A stretch of 64,000 bases of DNA, taken from assembly GCF_932526225.1 (NCBI RefSeq), contig NC_064035.1, positions 2,045,501 through 2,109,500 on the forward strand. Direction: 5' to 3'. The first letter of the stretch is position 1. Each line of letters opens with the position of its first letter. Shown here one piece after another: positions 51,259-64,000 of this stretch. Origin of the DNA: Nematostella vectensis. Its lineage: Eukaryota; Cnidaria; Anthozoa; Actiniaria; Edwardsiidae. Position numbers and translations under genes: made by a program. The notes beneath the pieces were generated by a model. That model did not search any database. It had not been told where the DNA came from and saw only the letters and a program-made list of their open reading frames with translations.

Positions 51259-54200
51259 TATCTTGTTGGAGCGTGTTGGAGCAGGTTAATAGTCAACAGC
51301 AAGGCATTTGGTATATATATGTCTTGTTGAAGCGGGTTAATAGTCAACAGCAAGGCATCTGCTCAATATGTCTTGTTGGAGCGGGTTAATAGTCAACAGC
51401 AAGGCATCTGCTCGATATGTCTTGTTGGAGCGGGTTAATAGTCAACAGCAAGGCATTTGCTATATATATGTCTTGTTGGAGCGGGTTAATAGTCAACAGC
51501 AAGGCATCTGCTCAATATGTCTTGTTGGAGCGGGTTAATAGTCAACAACAATGCATTTGCTATATATATATGTCTTGTTGGAGAGGGTTAATAGTCAACA
51601 GCACGGCATTTGCTCAATATGTCTTGTTGGAGCGGGTTAATAGTCAACAACAATGCATTTGCTATATATATATGTCTTGTTGGAGCGGGTTAATAGTCAA
51701 CAACAATGCATTTGCTATATATATATGTCTTGTTGGAGCGGGTTAATAGTCAACAGCAAGGCATTTGCTATATATATGTCTTGTTGGAGCGGGTTAATAG
51801 TCAACAGCAAGGCATTTGCTATATATATGTCTTGTTGGAGCGGGTTAATAGTCAACAGCAAGGCATCTGCTCAATATGTCTTGTTGGAGCGGGTTAATAG
51901 TCAACACCAATGCATTTGCTCAATATGTCTTGTTGGAGCGGGTTAATAGTCAACAACAATGCATTTGCTATATATATATGTCTTGTTGGAGCGGGTTAAT
52001 AGTCAACAACAATGCATTTGCTATATATATGTCTTGTTGGAGCGGGTTAATAGTCAACAGCAAGGCATCTGCTCAATATGTCTTGTTGGAGCGGGTTAAT
52101 AGTCAACAGCAAGGCATTTGCTATATATATGTCTTGTTGGAGCGGGTTAATAGTCAACAGCAAGGCATTTGCTCAATATGTCTTGTTGGAGCGGGTTAAT
52201 AGTCAACAGCAAGGCATCTGCTCAATATGTCTTGTTGGAGCGGGTTAATAGTCAACAGCAAGGCATTTGCTATATATATGTCTTGTTGGAGCGGGTTAAT
52301 AGTCAACAGCAAGGCATTTGCTATATATATGTCTTGTTGGAGCGTGTTAATATCCAACAGCAAGGCATCTGCTCAATATGTCTTGTTGGAGCGGGTTAAT
52401 AGTCAACAGCAAGGCATTTGCTATATATATGTCTTGTTAGAGCGTGTTAATATCCAACAGCAAGGCATCTGCTCAATATGTCTTGTTGGAGCGGGTTAAT
52501 AGTCAACAGCAAGGCATTTGCTATATATATGTCTTGTTGGAGCGGGTTAATAGTCAATATGTCTTGTTGGAGCGGGTTAATAGTCAACACCAATGCATTT
52601 GCTCAATATGTCTTGTTGGAGCGGGTTAATAGTCAACAACAATGCATTTGCTATATATATATGTCTTGTTGGAGCGGGTTAATAGTCAACAACAATGCAT
52701 TTGCTATATATATATGTCTTGTTGGAGCGGGTTAATAGTCAACAACAATGCATTTGCTATATATATATGTCTTGTTGGAGCGGGTTAATAGTCAACAGCA
52801 AGGCATTTGCTATATATATGTCTTGTTGGAGCGGGTTAATAGTCAACAGCACGGCATTTGCTATATATATGTCTTGTTGGAGCGGGTTAATAGTCAACAG
52901 CAAGGCATTTGCTCTATATGTCTTGTTGGAGCGGGTTAATAGTCAACAGCAAGGCATTTGCTCAATATGTCTTGTTGGAGCGGGTTAATAGTCAACAGCA
53001 AGGCATTTGCTATATATATGTCTTGTTGGAGCGGGTTAATAGTCAACAGCAAGGCATTTGCTATATATATGTCTTGTTGGAGCGGGTTAATAGTCAACAG
53101 CAAGGCATCTGCTCAATATGTCTTGTTGGAGCGGGTTAATAGTCAACAGCAAGGCATTTGCTATATATATGTCTTGTTGGAGCGGGTTAATAGTCAACAG
53201 CAAGGCATTTGCTCAATATGTCTTGTTGGAGCGGGTTAATAGTCAACAGCAAGGCATCTGCTCAATATGTCTTGTTGGAGCGGGTTAATAGTCAACAGCA
53301 AGGCATCTGCTCGATATGTCTTGTTGGAGCGGGTTAATAGTCAACAGCAAGGCATTTGCTATATATATGTCTTGTTGGAGCGTGTTAATATCCAACAGCA
53401 AGGCATCTGCTCAATATGTCTTGTTGGAGCGGGTTAATAGTCAACAGCAAGGCATTTGCTATATATATGTCTTGTTGGAGCGGGTTAATAGTCAACAGCA
53501 AGGCATCTGCTCAATATGTCTTGTTGGAGCGGGTTAATAGTCAACAGCAAGGCATTTGCTATATATATGTCTTGTTGGAGCGGGTTAATAGTCAACAGCA
53601 AGGCATCTGCTCAATATGTCTTGTTGGAGCGGGTTAATAGTCAACAGCAAGGCATTTGCTATATATATATGTCTTGTTGGAGCGGGTTAATAGTCAACAG
53701 CAAGGCATCTGCTCTATATGTCTTGTTGGAGCGGGTTAATAGTCAACAGCAAGGCATTTGCTATATATATGTCTTGTTGGAGCGGGTTAATAGTCAACAG
53801 CACGGCATTTGCTCAATATGTCTTGTTGGAGCGGGTTAATAGTCAACAGCACGGCATTTGCTCAATATGTCTTGTTGGAGCGGGTTAATAGTCAACAGCA
53901 ATGCATTTGCTCAATATGTCTTGTTGGAGCGGGTTAATAGTCAACAGCAAGGCATTTGCTATATATATGTCTTGTTGGAGCGGGTTAATATCCAACAGCA
54001 AGGCATCTGCTCAATATGTCTTGTTGGAGCGGGTTAATAGTCAACAGCAAGGCATTTGCTATATATATGTCTTGTTGGAGCGGGTTAATAGTCAACAGCA
54101 AGGCATCTGCTCGATATGTCTTGTTGGAGCGGGTTAATAGTCAACAGCAAGGCATTTGCTATATATATGTCTTGTTGGAGCGGGTTAATAGTCAACAGCA

Positions 54201-57200
54201 AGGCATCTGCTCAATATGTCTTGTTGGAGCGGGTTAATAGTCAACAACAATGCATTTGCTATATATATATGTCTTGTTGGAGAGGGTTAATAGTCAACAG
54301 CACGGCATTTGCTCAATATGTCTTGTTGGAGCGGGTTAATAGTCAACAACAATGCATTTGCTATATATATATGTCTTGTTGGAGCGGGTTAATAGTCAAC
54401 AACAATGCATTTGCTATATATATATGTCTTGTTGGAGCGGGTTAATAGTCAACAGCAAGGCATTTGCTATATATATGTCTTGTTGGAGCGGGTTAATAGT
54501 CAACAGCAAGGCATTTGCTATATATATGTCTTGTTGGAGCGGGTTAATAGTCAACAGCAAGGCATCTGCTCAATATGTCTTGTTGGAGCGGGTTAATAGT
54601 CAACACCAATGCATTTGCTCAATATGTCTTGTTGGAGCGGGTTAATAGTCAACAACAATGCATTTGCTATATATATATGTCTTGTTGGAGCGGGTTAATA
54701 GTCAACAACAATGCATTTGCTATATATATGTCTTGTTGGAGCGGGTTAATAGTCAACAGCAAGGCATCTGCTCAATATGTCTTGTTGGAGCGGGTTAATA
54801 GTCAACAGCAAGGCATTTGCTATATATATGTCTTGTTGGAGCGGGTTAATAGTCAACAGCAAGGCATTTGCTCAATATGTCTTGTTGGAGCGGGTTAATA
54901 GTCAACAGCAAGGCATCTGCTCAATATGTCTTGTTGGAGCGGGTTAATAGTCAACAGCAAGGCATTTGCTATATATATGTCTTGTTGGAGCGGGTTAATA
55001 GTCAACAGCAAGGCATTTGCTATATATATGTCTTGTTGGAGCGTGTTAATATCCAACAGCAAGGCATCTGCTCAATATGTCTTGTTGGAGCGGGTTAATA
55101 GTCAACAGCAAGGCATTTGCTATATATATGTCTTGTTAGAGCGTGTTAATATCCAACAGCAAGGCATCTGCTCAATATGTCTTGTTGGAGCGGGTTAATA
55201 GTCAACAGCAAGGCATTTGCTATATATATGTCTTGTTGGAGCGGGTTAATAGTCAATATGTCTTGTTGGAGCGGGTTAATAGTCAACACCAATGCATTTG
55301 CTCAATATGTCTTGTTGGAGCGGGTTAATAGTCAACAACAATGCATTTGCTATATATATATGTCTTGTTGGAGCGGGTTAATAGTCAACAACAATGCATT
55401 TGCTATATATATATGTCTTGTTGGAGCGGGTTAATAGTCAACAACAATGCATTTGCTATATATATATGTCTTGTTGGAGCGGGTTAATAGTCAACAGCAA
55501 GGCATTTGCTATATATATGTCTTGTTGGAGCGGGTTAATAGTCAACAGCACGGCATTTGCTATATATATGTCTTGTTGGAGCGGGTTAATAGTCAACAGC
55601 AAGGCATTTGCTCTATATGTCTTGTTGGAGCGGGTTAATAGTCAACAGCAAGGCATTTGCTGTTAATAGTCAACAGCAAGGCATTTGCTATATATATGTC
55701 TTGTTGGAGCGGGTTAATAGTCAACAGCAAGGCATTTGCTATATATATGTCTTGTTGGAGCGGGTTAATAGTCAACAGCAAGGCATCTGCTCAATATGTC
55801 TTGTTGGAGCGGGTTAATAGTCAACAGCAAGGCATTTGCTATATATATGTCTTGTTGGAGCGGGTTAATAGTCAACAGCAAGGCATTTGCTCAATATGTC
55901 TTGTTGGAGCGGGTTAATAGTCAACAGCAAGGCATCTGCTCAATATGTCTTGTTGGAGCGGGTTAATAGTCAACAGCAAGGCATCTGCTCGATATGTCTT
56001 GTTGGAGCGGGTTAATAGTCAACAGCAAGGCATTTGCTATATATATGTCTTGTTGGAGCGTGTTAATATCCAACAGCAAGGCATCTGCTCAATATGTCTT
56101 GTTGGAGCGGGTTAATAGTCAACAGCAAGGCATTTGCTATATATATGTCTTGTTGGAGCGGGTTAATAGTCAACAGCAAGGCATCTGCTCAATATGTCTT
56201 GTTGGAGCGGGTTAATAGTCAACAGCAAGGCATCTGCTCAATATGTCTTGTTGGAGCGGGTTAATAGTCAACAGCAAGGCATTTGCTTAATATGTCTTGT
56301 TGGAGCGGGTTAATAGTCAACAGCAAGGCATTTGCTATATATATGTCTTGTTGGAGCGGGTTAACAGTCAACAGCAAGGCATCTGCTCAATATGTCTTGT
56401 TGGAGCGGGTTAATAGTCAACAGCAAGGCATTTGCTCAATATGTCTTGTTGGAGCGGGTTAATAGTCAACAGCAAGGCATTTGCTATATATATGTCTTGT
56501 TGGAGCGGGTTAATATCCAACAGCAAGGCATCTGCTCTATATGTCTTGTTGGAGCGGGTTAATAGTCAACAGCAAGGCATCTGCTCAATATGTCTTGTTG
56601 GAGCGGGTTAATAGTCAACAGCAAGGCATTTGCTATATATATGTCTTGTTGGAGCGGGTTAATAGTCAACAGCAAGGCATCTGCTCAATATGTCTTGTTG
56701 GAGCGGGTTAATAGTCAACAGCAAGGCATTTGCTATATATATATGTCTTGTTGGAGCGGGTTAATAGTCAACAGCAAGGCATCTGCTCTATATGTCTTGT
56801 TGGAGCGGGTTAATAGTCAACAGCAAGGCATTTGCTATATATATGTCTTGTTGGAGCGGGTTAATAGTCAACAGCACGGCATTTGCTCAATATGTCTTGT
56901 TGGAGCGGGTTAATAGTCAACAGCACGGCATTTGTTCAATATGTCTTGTTGGAGCGGGTTAATAGTCAACAGCAATGCATTTGCTCAATATGTCTTGTTG
57001 GAGCGGGTTAATAGTCAACAGCAAGGCATTTGCTATATATATGTCTTGTTGGAGCGGGTTAATATCCAACAGCAAGGCATCTGCTCAATATGTCTTGTTG
57101 GAGCGGGTTAATAGTCAACAGCAAGGCATTTGCTATATATATGTCTTGTTGGAGCGGGTTAATAGTCAACAGCAAGGCATCTGCTCAATATGTCTTGTTG

Positions 57201-60200
57201 GAGCAGGTTAATAGTCAACAGCAAGGCATTTGGTATATATATGTCTTGTTGGAGCGGGTTAATAGTCAACAGCAAGGCATCTGCTCAATATGTCTTGTTG
57301 GAGAGGGTTAATAGTCAACAGCACGGCATTTGCTCAATATGTCTTGTTGGAGCAGGTTAATAGTCAACAGCAAGGCATCTGCTCAATATGTCTTGTTGGA
57401 GCGGGTTAATAGTCAACAGCAAGGCATTTGCTATATATATATATGTCTTGTTGGAGCGGGTTAATAGTCAACAGCAAGGCATTTGCTATATATATGTCTT
57501 GTTGGAGCGGGTTAATAGTCAACAGCACGGCATTTGCTCAATATGTCTTGTTGGAGCGGGTTAACAGTCAACAGCAAGGCATCTGCTCAATATGTCTTGT
57601 TGGAGCGGGTTAATAGTCAACACCAATGCATTTGCTCAATATGTCTTGTTGGAGCGGGTTAATAGTCAACAACAATGCATTTGCTATATATATATGTCTT
57701 GTTGGAGCGGGTTAATAGTCAACAACAATGCATTTGCTATATATATATGTCTTGTTGGAGCGGGTTAATAGTCAACAACAATGCATTTGCTATATATATA
57801 TGTCTTGTTGGAGCAGGTTAATAGTCAACAGCAAGGCATTTGCTATATATATGTCTTGTTGGAGCGGGTTAATAGTCAACAGCAAGGCATTTGCTCTATA
57901 TGTCTTGTTGGAGCGGGTTAATAGTCAACAGCAAGGCATTTGCTCAATATGTCTTGTTGGAGCGGGTTAATAGTCAACAGCAAGGCATTTGCTCAATATG
58001 TCTTGTTGGAGCGGGTTAATAGTCAACAGCAAGGCATCTGCTCAATATGTCTTGTTGGAGCGGGTTAATAGTCAACAGCAAGGCATTTGCTATATATATG
58101 TCTTGTTGGAGCGGGTTAATAGTCAACAGCAATGCATTTGCTATATATATATATGTCTTGTTGGAGCGGGTTAATAGTCAACACCAATGCATTTGCTATA
58201 TATATGTCTTGTTGGAGCGGGTTAATAGTCAACACCAATACATTTGCTCAATATGTCTTGTTGGAGCGGGTTAATATCCAACAGCAAGGCATCTGCTCAA
58301 TATGTCTTGTTGGAGCGGGTTAATAGTCAACAGCAAGGCATTTGCTATATATATGTCTTGTTGGAGCGGGTTAATAGTCAAACAGAAAGGCATTTGCTAT
58401 ATATATATGTCTTGTTGGAGAGGGTTAATAGTCAACAGCATGGCATTTGCTCAATATGTCTTGTTGGAGCGGGTTAATAGTCAACAGCACGGCATTTGCT
58501 CAATATGTCTTGTTGGAGCGGGTTAATAATCAACAGCAAGGCATCTGCTCAATATGTCTTGTTGGAGCGGGTTAATAATCAACAGCAAGGCATTTGCTCA
58601 ATATGTCTTGTTGGAGCGGGTTAATAGTCAACAGCACGGCATTTGCTCAATATGTCTTGTTGGAGCGGGTTAATAGTCAACAGCAAGGCATCTGCTCAAT
58701 ATGTCTTGTTGGAGCGGGTTAATAGTCAACAGCACGGCATTTGCTATATATATATATGTCTTGTTGGAGCGGGTTAATAGTCAACAGCACGGCATCTGCT
58801 CAATATGTCTTGTTGGAGCGGGTTAATAGTCAACAGCACGGCATTTGCTCAATATGTCTTGTTGGAGCGGGTTAATAGTCAACAGCACGGCATTTGCTAT
58901 ATATATATATGTCTTGTTGGAGCGGGTTAATAGTCAACAGCACGGCATTTGCTCAATATGTCTTGTTGGAGCGGGTTAATAGTCAACAGCACGGCATCTG
59001 CTCAATATGTCTTGTTGGAGCGGGTTAATAGTCAACAGCAAGGCATTTGCTATATATATGTCTTGTTGGAGCGGGTTAATAGTCAACAGCAAGGCATCTG
59101 CTCAATATGTCTTGTTGGAGCGGGTTAACAGTCAACAGCAAGGCATCTGCTCAATATGTCTTGTTGGAGCGGGTTAATAGTCAACAACAATGCATTTGCT
59201 ATATATATATGTCTTGTTGGAGCGGGTTAATAGTCAACAGCACGGCATTTGCTCAATATGTCTTGTTGGAGCGGGTTAATAGTCAACAGCAAGGCATTTG
59301 CTATATATATGTCTTGTTGGAGCGGGTTAATAGTCAACAGCAAGGCATCTGCTCAATATGTCTTGTTGGAGCGGGTTAATAGTCAACAACAATGCATTTG
59401 CTATATATATATGTCTTGTTGGAGCGGGTTAATAGTCAACACCACGGCATTTGCTCAATATGTCTTGTTGGAGCGGGTTAATAGTCAACAGCAAGGCATC
59501 TGCTCAATATGTCTTGTTGGAGCGGGTTAATAGTCAACAGCAATGCATTTGCTCAATATGTCTTGTTGGAGCGGGTTAATAGTCAACAGCAAGGCATCTG
59601 CTCAATATGTCTTGTTGGAGCGGGTTAATAGTCAACAGCAATGCATTTGCTCAATATGTCTTGTTGGAGCGGGTTAATAGTCAACACCAATGCATTTGCT
59701 ATATATATATGTCTTGTTGGAGCGGGTTAATAGTCAACAGCACGGCATTTGCTCAATATGTCTTGTTGGAGCGGGTTAATAGTCAACAGCAAGGCATCTG
59801 CTCAATATGTCTTGTTGGAGCGGGTTAATAGTCAACAGCAAGGCATTTGCTCAATTTGTCTTGTTGGAGCGGGTTAATAGTTAACAGCACGGCATTTGCT
59901 ATATATATGTCTTGTTGGAGCGGATTAATAGTCAACAGCAAGGCATTTGCTATATATATGTCTTGTTGGAGCGGGTTAATAGTCAACAGCAAGGCATTTG
60001 CTCTATATGTCTTGTTGGAGCGGGTTAATAGTCAACAGCACGGCATCTGCTCAATATGTCTTGTTGGAGCGGGTTAATAGTCAACAGCAAGGCATTTGCT
60101 ATATATATGTCTTGTTGGAGCGGGTTAATAGTCAACAGCAATGCATTTGCTATATATATGTCTTGTTGGAGCGGGTTAATAGTCAACAGCAAGGCATTTG

Positions 60201-63200
60201 CTCTATATGTCTTGTTTGAGCGGGTTAATAGTCAACAGCAAGGCATTTGCTATATATATGTCTTGTTGGAGCGGGTTAATAGTCAACAGCAAGGCATTTG
60301 CTCTATATGTCTTGTTGGAGCGGTTAATAGTCAACAGCAAGGCATCTGCTCAATATGTCTTGTTGGAGCGGGTTAATAGTCAACAGCAAGGCATCTGCTC
60401 AATATGTCTTGTTGGAGCGGGTTAATAGTCAACAGCAAGGCATTTGCTCTATATGTCTTGTTGGAGCGGGTTAATAGTCAACAGCACGGCATTTGCTCTA
60501 TATGTCTTGTTGGAGCGGGTTAATATCCAACAGCAAGGCATTTGCTATATATATGTCTTGTTGGAGCGGGTTAATAGTCAACAGCAAGGCATCTGATCAA
60601 TATGTCTTGTTGGAGCGGGTTAATAGTCAACAGCACGGCATTTGCTCAATATGTCTTGTTGGAGCGGGTTAATAGTCAACAGCACGGCATTAGCTCAATA
60701 TGTCTTGTTGGAGCGGGTTAATAGTCAACAGCAAGGCATTTGCTCAATATGTCTTGTTGGAGCGGGTTAATAGTCAACAGCAAGGCATCTGCTCTATATG
60801 TCTTGTTGGAGCGGGTTAATAGTCAACAGCAATGCATTTGCTATATATATGTCTTGTTGGAGCGGGTTAATTGTCAACAGCAAGGCATTTGCTCTATATG
60901 TCTTGTTGGAGCGGGTTAACAGTCAACAGCAAGGCATCTGCTCAATATGTCTTGTTGGAGCGGGTTAATAGTCAACAGCAAGGCATTTGCTATATATATG
61001 TCTTGTTGGAGCGGGTTAATAGTCAACAGCACGGCATTTGCTCAATATGTCTTGTTGGAGCGGGTTAATAGTCAACAGCAAGGCATTTGCTCTATATGTC
61101 TTGTTGGAGCGGGTTAATAGTCAACAGCACGGCATTTGCTCTATATGTCTTGTTGGAGCGGGTTAACAGTCAACAGCAAGGCATCTGCTCAATATGTCTT
61201 GTTGGAGCGGGTTAATAGTCAACAGCAAGGCATTTGCTATATATATGTCTTGTTGGAGCGGGTTAATAGTCAACAGCAAGGCATTTGCTATATATATGTC
61301 TTGTTGGAGCGGGTTAATAGTCAACAGCAAGGCATTTGCTCTATATGTCTTGTTGGAGCGGGTTAATAGTCAACAGCACGGCATCTGCTCAATATGTCTT
61401 GTTGGAGCGGGTTAATAGTCAACAGCAAGGCATTTGCTATATATATATGTCTTGTTGGAGCGGGTTAATAGTCAACAGCAATGCATTTGCTATATATATG
61501 TCTTGTTGGAGCGGGTTAATAGTCAACAGCAAGGCATTTGCTCTATATGTCTTGTTGGAGCGGGTTAATAGTCAACAGCAAGGCATTTGCTATATATATG
61601 TCTTGTTGGAGCGGGTTAATAGTCAACAGCAAGGCATTTGCTCTATATGTCTTGTTGGAGCGGGTTAATAGTCAACAGCAAGGCATTTGCTATATATATG
61701 TCTTGTTGGAGCGGGTTAATAGTCAACAGCACGGCATTTGCTATATATATGTCTTGTTGGAGCGGGTTAATAGTCAACAGCAAGGCATTTGCTCTATATG
61801 TCTTGTTGGAGCGGGTTAATAGTCAACAGCACGGCATCTGCTCAATATGTCTTGTTGGAGCGGGTTAATATCCAACAGCAAGGCATTCGCTATATATATG
61901 TCTTGTTGGAGCGGGTTAATAGTCAACAGCAAGGCATTTGCTATATATATGTCTTGTTGGAGCGGGTTAATAGTCAACAGCAATGCATTTGCTATATATA
62001 TGTCTTGTTGGAGCGGGTTAATAGTCAAGAGCAAGGCATTTGCTCTATATGTCTTGTTGGAGCGGGTTAATAGTCAACAGCACGGCATCTGCTCAATATG
62101 TCTTGTTGGAGCGGGTTAATAGTCAACAGCAAGGCATTTGCTATATATGTCTTGTTGGAGCGGGTTAATAGTCAACAGCAAGGCATTTGCTCAATATGTC
62201 TTGTTGGAGCGGGTTAATAGTCAACAGCAAGGCATCTGCTCAATATGTCTTGTTGGAGCGGGTTAATAGTCAACACCAATGCATTTGCTCAATATGTCTT
62301 GTTGGAGCGGGTTAATAGTCAACAACAATGCATTTGCTATATATATATGTCTTGTTGGAGCGGGTTAATAGTCAACAGCACGGCATTTGCTTAATATGTC
62401 TTGTTGGAGCGGGTTAATAGTCAACAGCAATGCATTTGCTCAATATGTCTTGTTGGAGCGGGTTAACAGTCAACAGCAAGGCATCTGCTCAATATGTCTT
62501 GTTGGAGCGGGTTAATAGTCAACAGCAAGGCATTTGCTATATATATGTCTTGTTGGAGCGGGTTAATAGTCAACAGCAAGGCATTTGCTATATATGTCTT
62601 GTTGGAGCGGGTTAAAAGTCAACAGCAAGGCATCTGCTCAATATGTCTTGTTGGAGCGGGTTAATAGTCAACAGCAAGGCATTTGCTCAATATGTCTTGT
62701 TGGAGCGGGTTAATAGTCAACAGCACGGCATTTGCTATATATATGTCTTGTTGGAGCGGGTTAATATCCAACAGCAAGGCATTTGCTCTATATGTCTTGT
62801 TGGAGCGGGTTAATAGTCAACAGCAAGGCATCTGCTCAATATGTCTTGTTGGAGCGGGTTAATAGTCAACAGCAAGGCATCTGCTCAATATGTCTTGTTG
62901 GAGCGGGTTAATAGTCAACAGCAAGGCATCTGCTCAATATGTCTTGTTGGAGCGGGTTAATAGTCAACAGCAAGGCATTTGCTATATATATGTCTTGTTG
63001 GAGCGGGTTAATATCCAACAGCAAGGCATCTGCTCAATATGTCCTGTTGGAGCGGGTTAATAGTCAACAGCAAGGCATCTGCTCAATATGTCTTGTTGGA
63101 GCGGGTTAATAGTCAACAGCAAGGCATCTGCTCAATATGTCTTGTTGGAGCGGGTTAATAGTCAACAGCAAGGCATCTGCTCAATATGTCTTGTTGGAGC

Positions 63201-64000
63201 GGGTTAATAGTCAACAGCAAGGCATTTGCTATATATATGTCTTGTTGGAGCGGGTTAATAGTCAACAGCACGGCATTTGCTCTATATGTCTTGTTGGAGC
63301 GGGTTAATAGTCAACAGCAAGGCATTTGCTATATATATGTCTTGTTGGAGCGGGTTAATATCCAACAGCAAGGCATCTGCTCAATATGTCTTGTTGGAGC
63401 GGGTTAATAGGCAACAGCAAGGCATTTGCTATATATATGTCTTGTTGGAGCGGGTTAATAGTCAACAGCACGGCATCTGCTCAATATGTCTTGTTGGAGC
63501 GGGTTAATAGTCAACAGCACGGCATTTGCTCTATATGTCTTGTTGGAGCGGGTTAATAGTCAACAGCAAGGCATTTGCTATATATATGTCTTGTTGGAGC
63601 GGGTTAATATCCAACAGCAAGGCATCTGCTCAATATGTCTTGTTGGAGCGGGTTAATAGTCAACAGCAAGGCATCTGCTCAATATGTCTTGTTGGAGCGG
63701 GTTAATAGTCAACAGCAAGGCATTTGCTATAAATATGTCTTGTTGGAGCGGGTTAATAGTCAACAGCACGGCATTTGCTCTATATGTCTTGTTGGAGCGG
63801 GTTAATAGTCAACAGCAAGGCATTTGCTATATATATGTCTTGTTGGAGCGGGTTAAAAGTCAACAGCAAGGCATCTGCTCAGTATGTCTTGTTGGAGCGG
63901 GTTAATAGTCAACAGCACGGCATTTGCTCAATATGTCTTGTTGGAGCGGGTTAATAGTCAACAGCACGGCATTTGCTCAATATGTCTTGTTGGAGCGGGT
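51259..64000. repeat. ~50-bp satellite, about 250 copies, with higher-order structure
   Basis: Units of 49-51 bp: GTCTTGTTGGAGCGGGTTAA, TAGTCAACAGCAAGGCAT and an end that alternates CTGCTCAATAT, TTGCTATATATAT or TTGCTCTATAT. Part of the array is a 2.7-kb tandem duplication: the interval starting about 51440 recurs from about 54140 at an offset of 2,699 bases, with a 21-base deletion near 55664. The array runs off the right edge. All short open frames here (CLVGAG, LLERVNSQ) are by-products. Confidence 0.98.

Noticed and set aside
51417-63905. Dozens of 60-110-residue frames (LLERVNSQ type)
   Set aside because: All are satellite units read in different frames.

Overview
The window is eukaryotic and metazoan. 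Its genes are split into many exons with GT..AG introns, most splice junctions are phase 1, and the domains are extracellular animal modules (LamG, TSP1, SEA, FN3, EGF, YWTD, sushi, Ig, trypsin). An early-branching animal, most likely an anthozoan cnidarian, is my best inference; the sequence does not prove it. Roughly 45% of the window is tandem repeat, so the assembly is probably from long reads.

Layout. (a) 1-3913: a 36-bp minisatellite, apparently inside an intron. (b) 4107-8657 (+): the last three exons of a gene whose 5' part lies off the left edge. They encode the second half of a ligand-binding domain, a last membrane helix and a coiled-coil tail. Its last intron holds a C-rich 28-bp array interrupted by a LINE fragment. 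(c) 9824-13455: two more arrays. (d) 14663-30990 (-): a complete 20-exon gene that I assembled by hand from splice sites. All exon phases match, and the exons sum to 5,457 nt, or 1,818 residues plus stop. The order is signal peptide, LamG, six TSP1, SEA, six FN3, then an ionotropic-glutamate-receptor-like channel module (S1, M1, pore loop, M2, S2, M3) with a potassium-channel filter TTLGYGD, then a coiled-coil tail. Its last exons are paralogous to gene (b), and the two genes converge tail to tail. Reading through the intron after the second FN3 gives an alternative end with its own membrane helix and stop (1,039 residues). (e) 30991-34246: intergenic, head to head. (f) 34247-50584 (+): a second complete 20-exon gene (4,134 nt, 1,377 residues plus stop). 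It has a signal peptide, a furin site, FN3, a propeller-like repeat region, EGF, a YWTD propeller, sushi, Ig and a complete trypsin-like protease domain. (g) 51259-64000: a ~50-bp satellite of about 250 copies with a 2.7-kb higher-order duplication, running off the right edge.

Two themes stand out. One gene appears to fuse an adhesion ectodomain to a K+-type glutamate-receptor-like channel, and may switch between a plain adhesion receptor and the channel fusion by reading through a 5' splice site. Many introns also contain minisatellites that start at, or contain, the 5' splice site itself. All splice calls were made by eye; there is no transcript support here.
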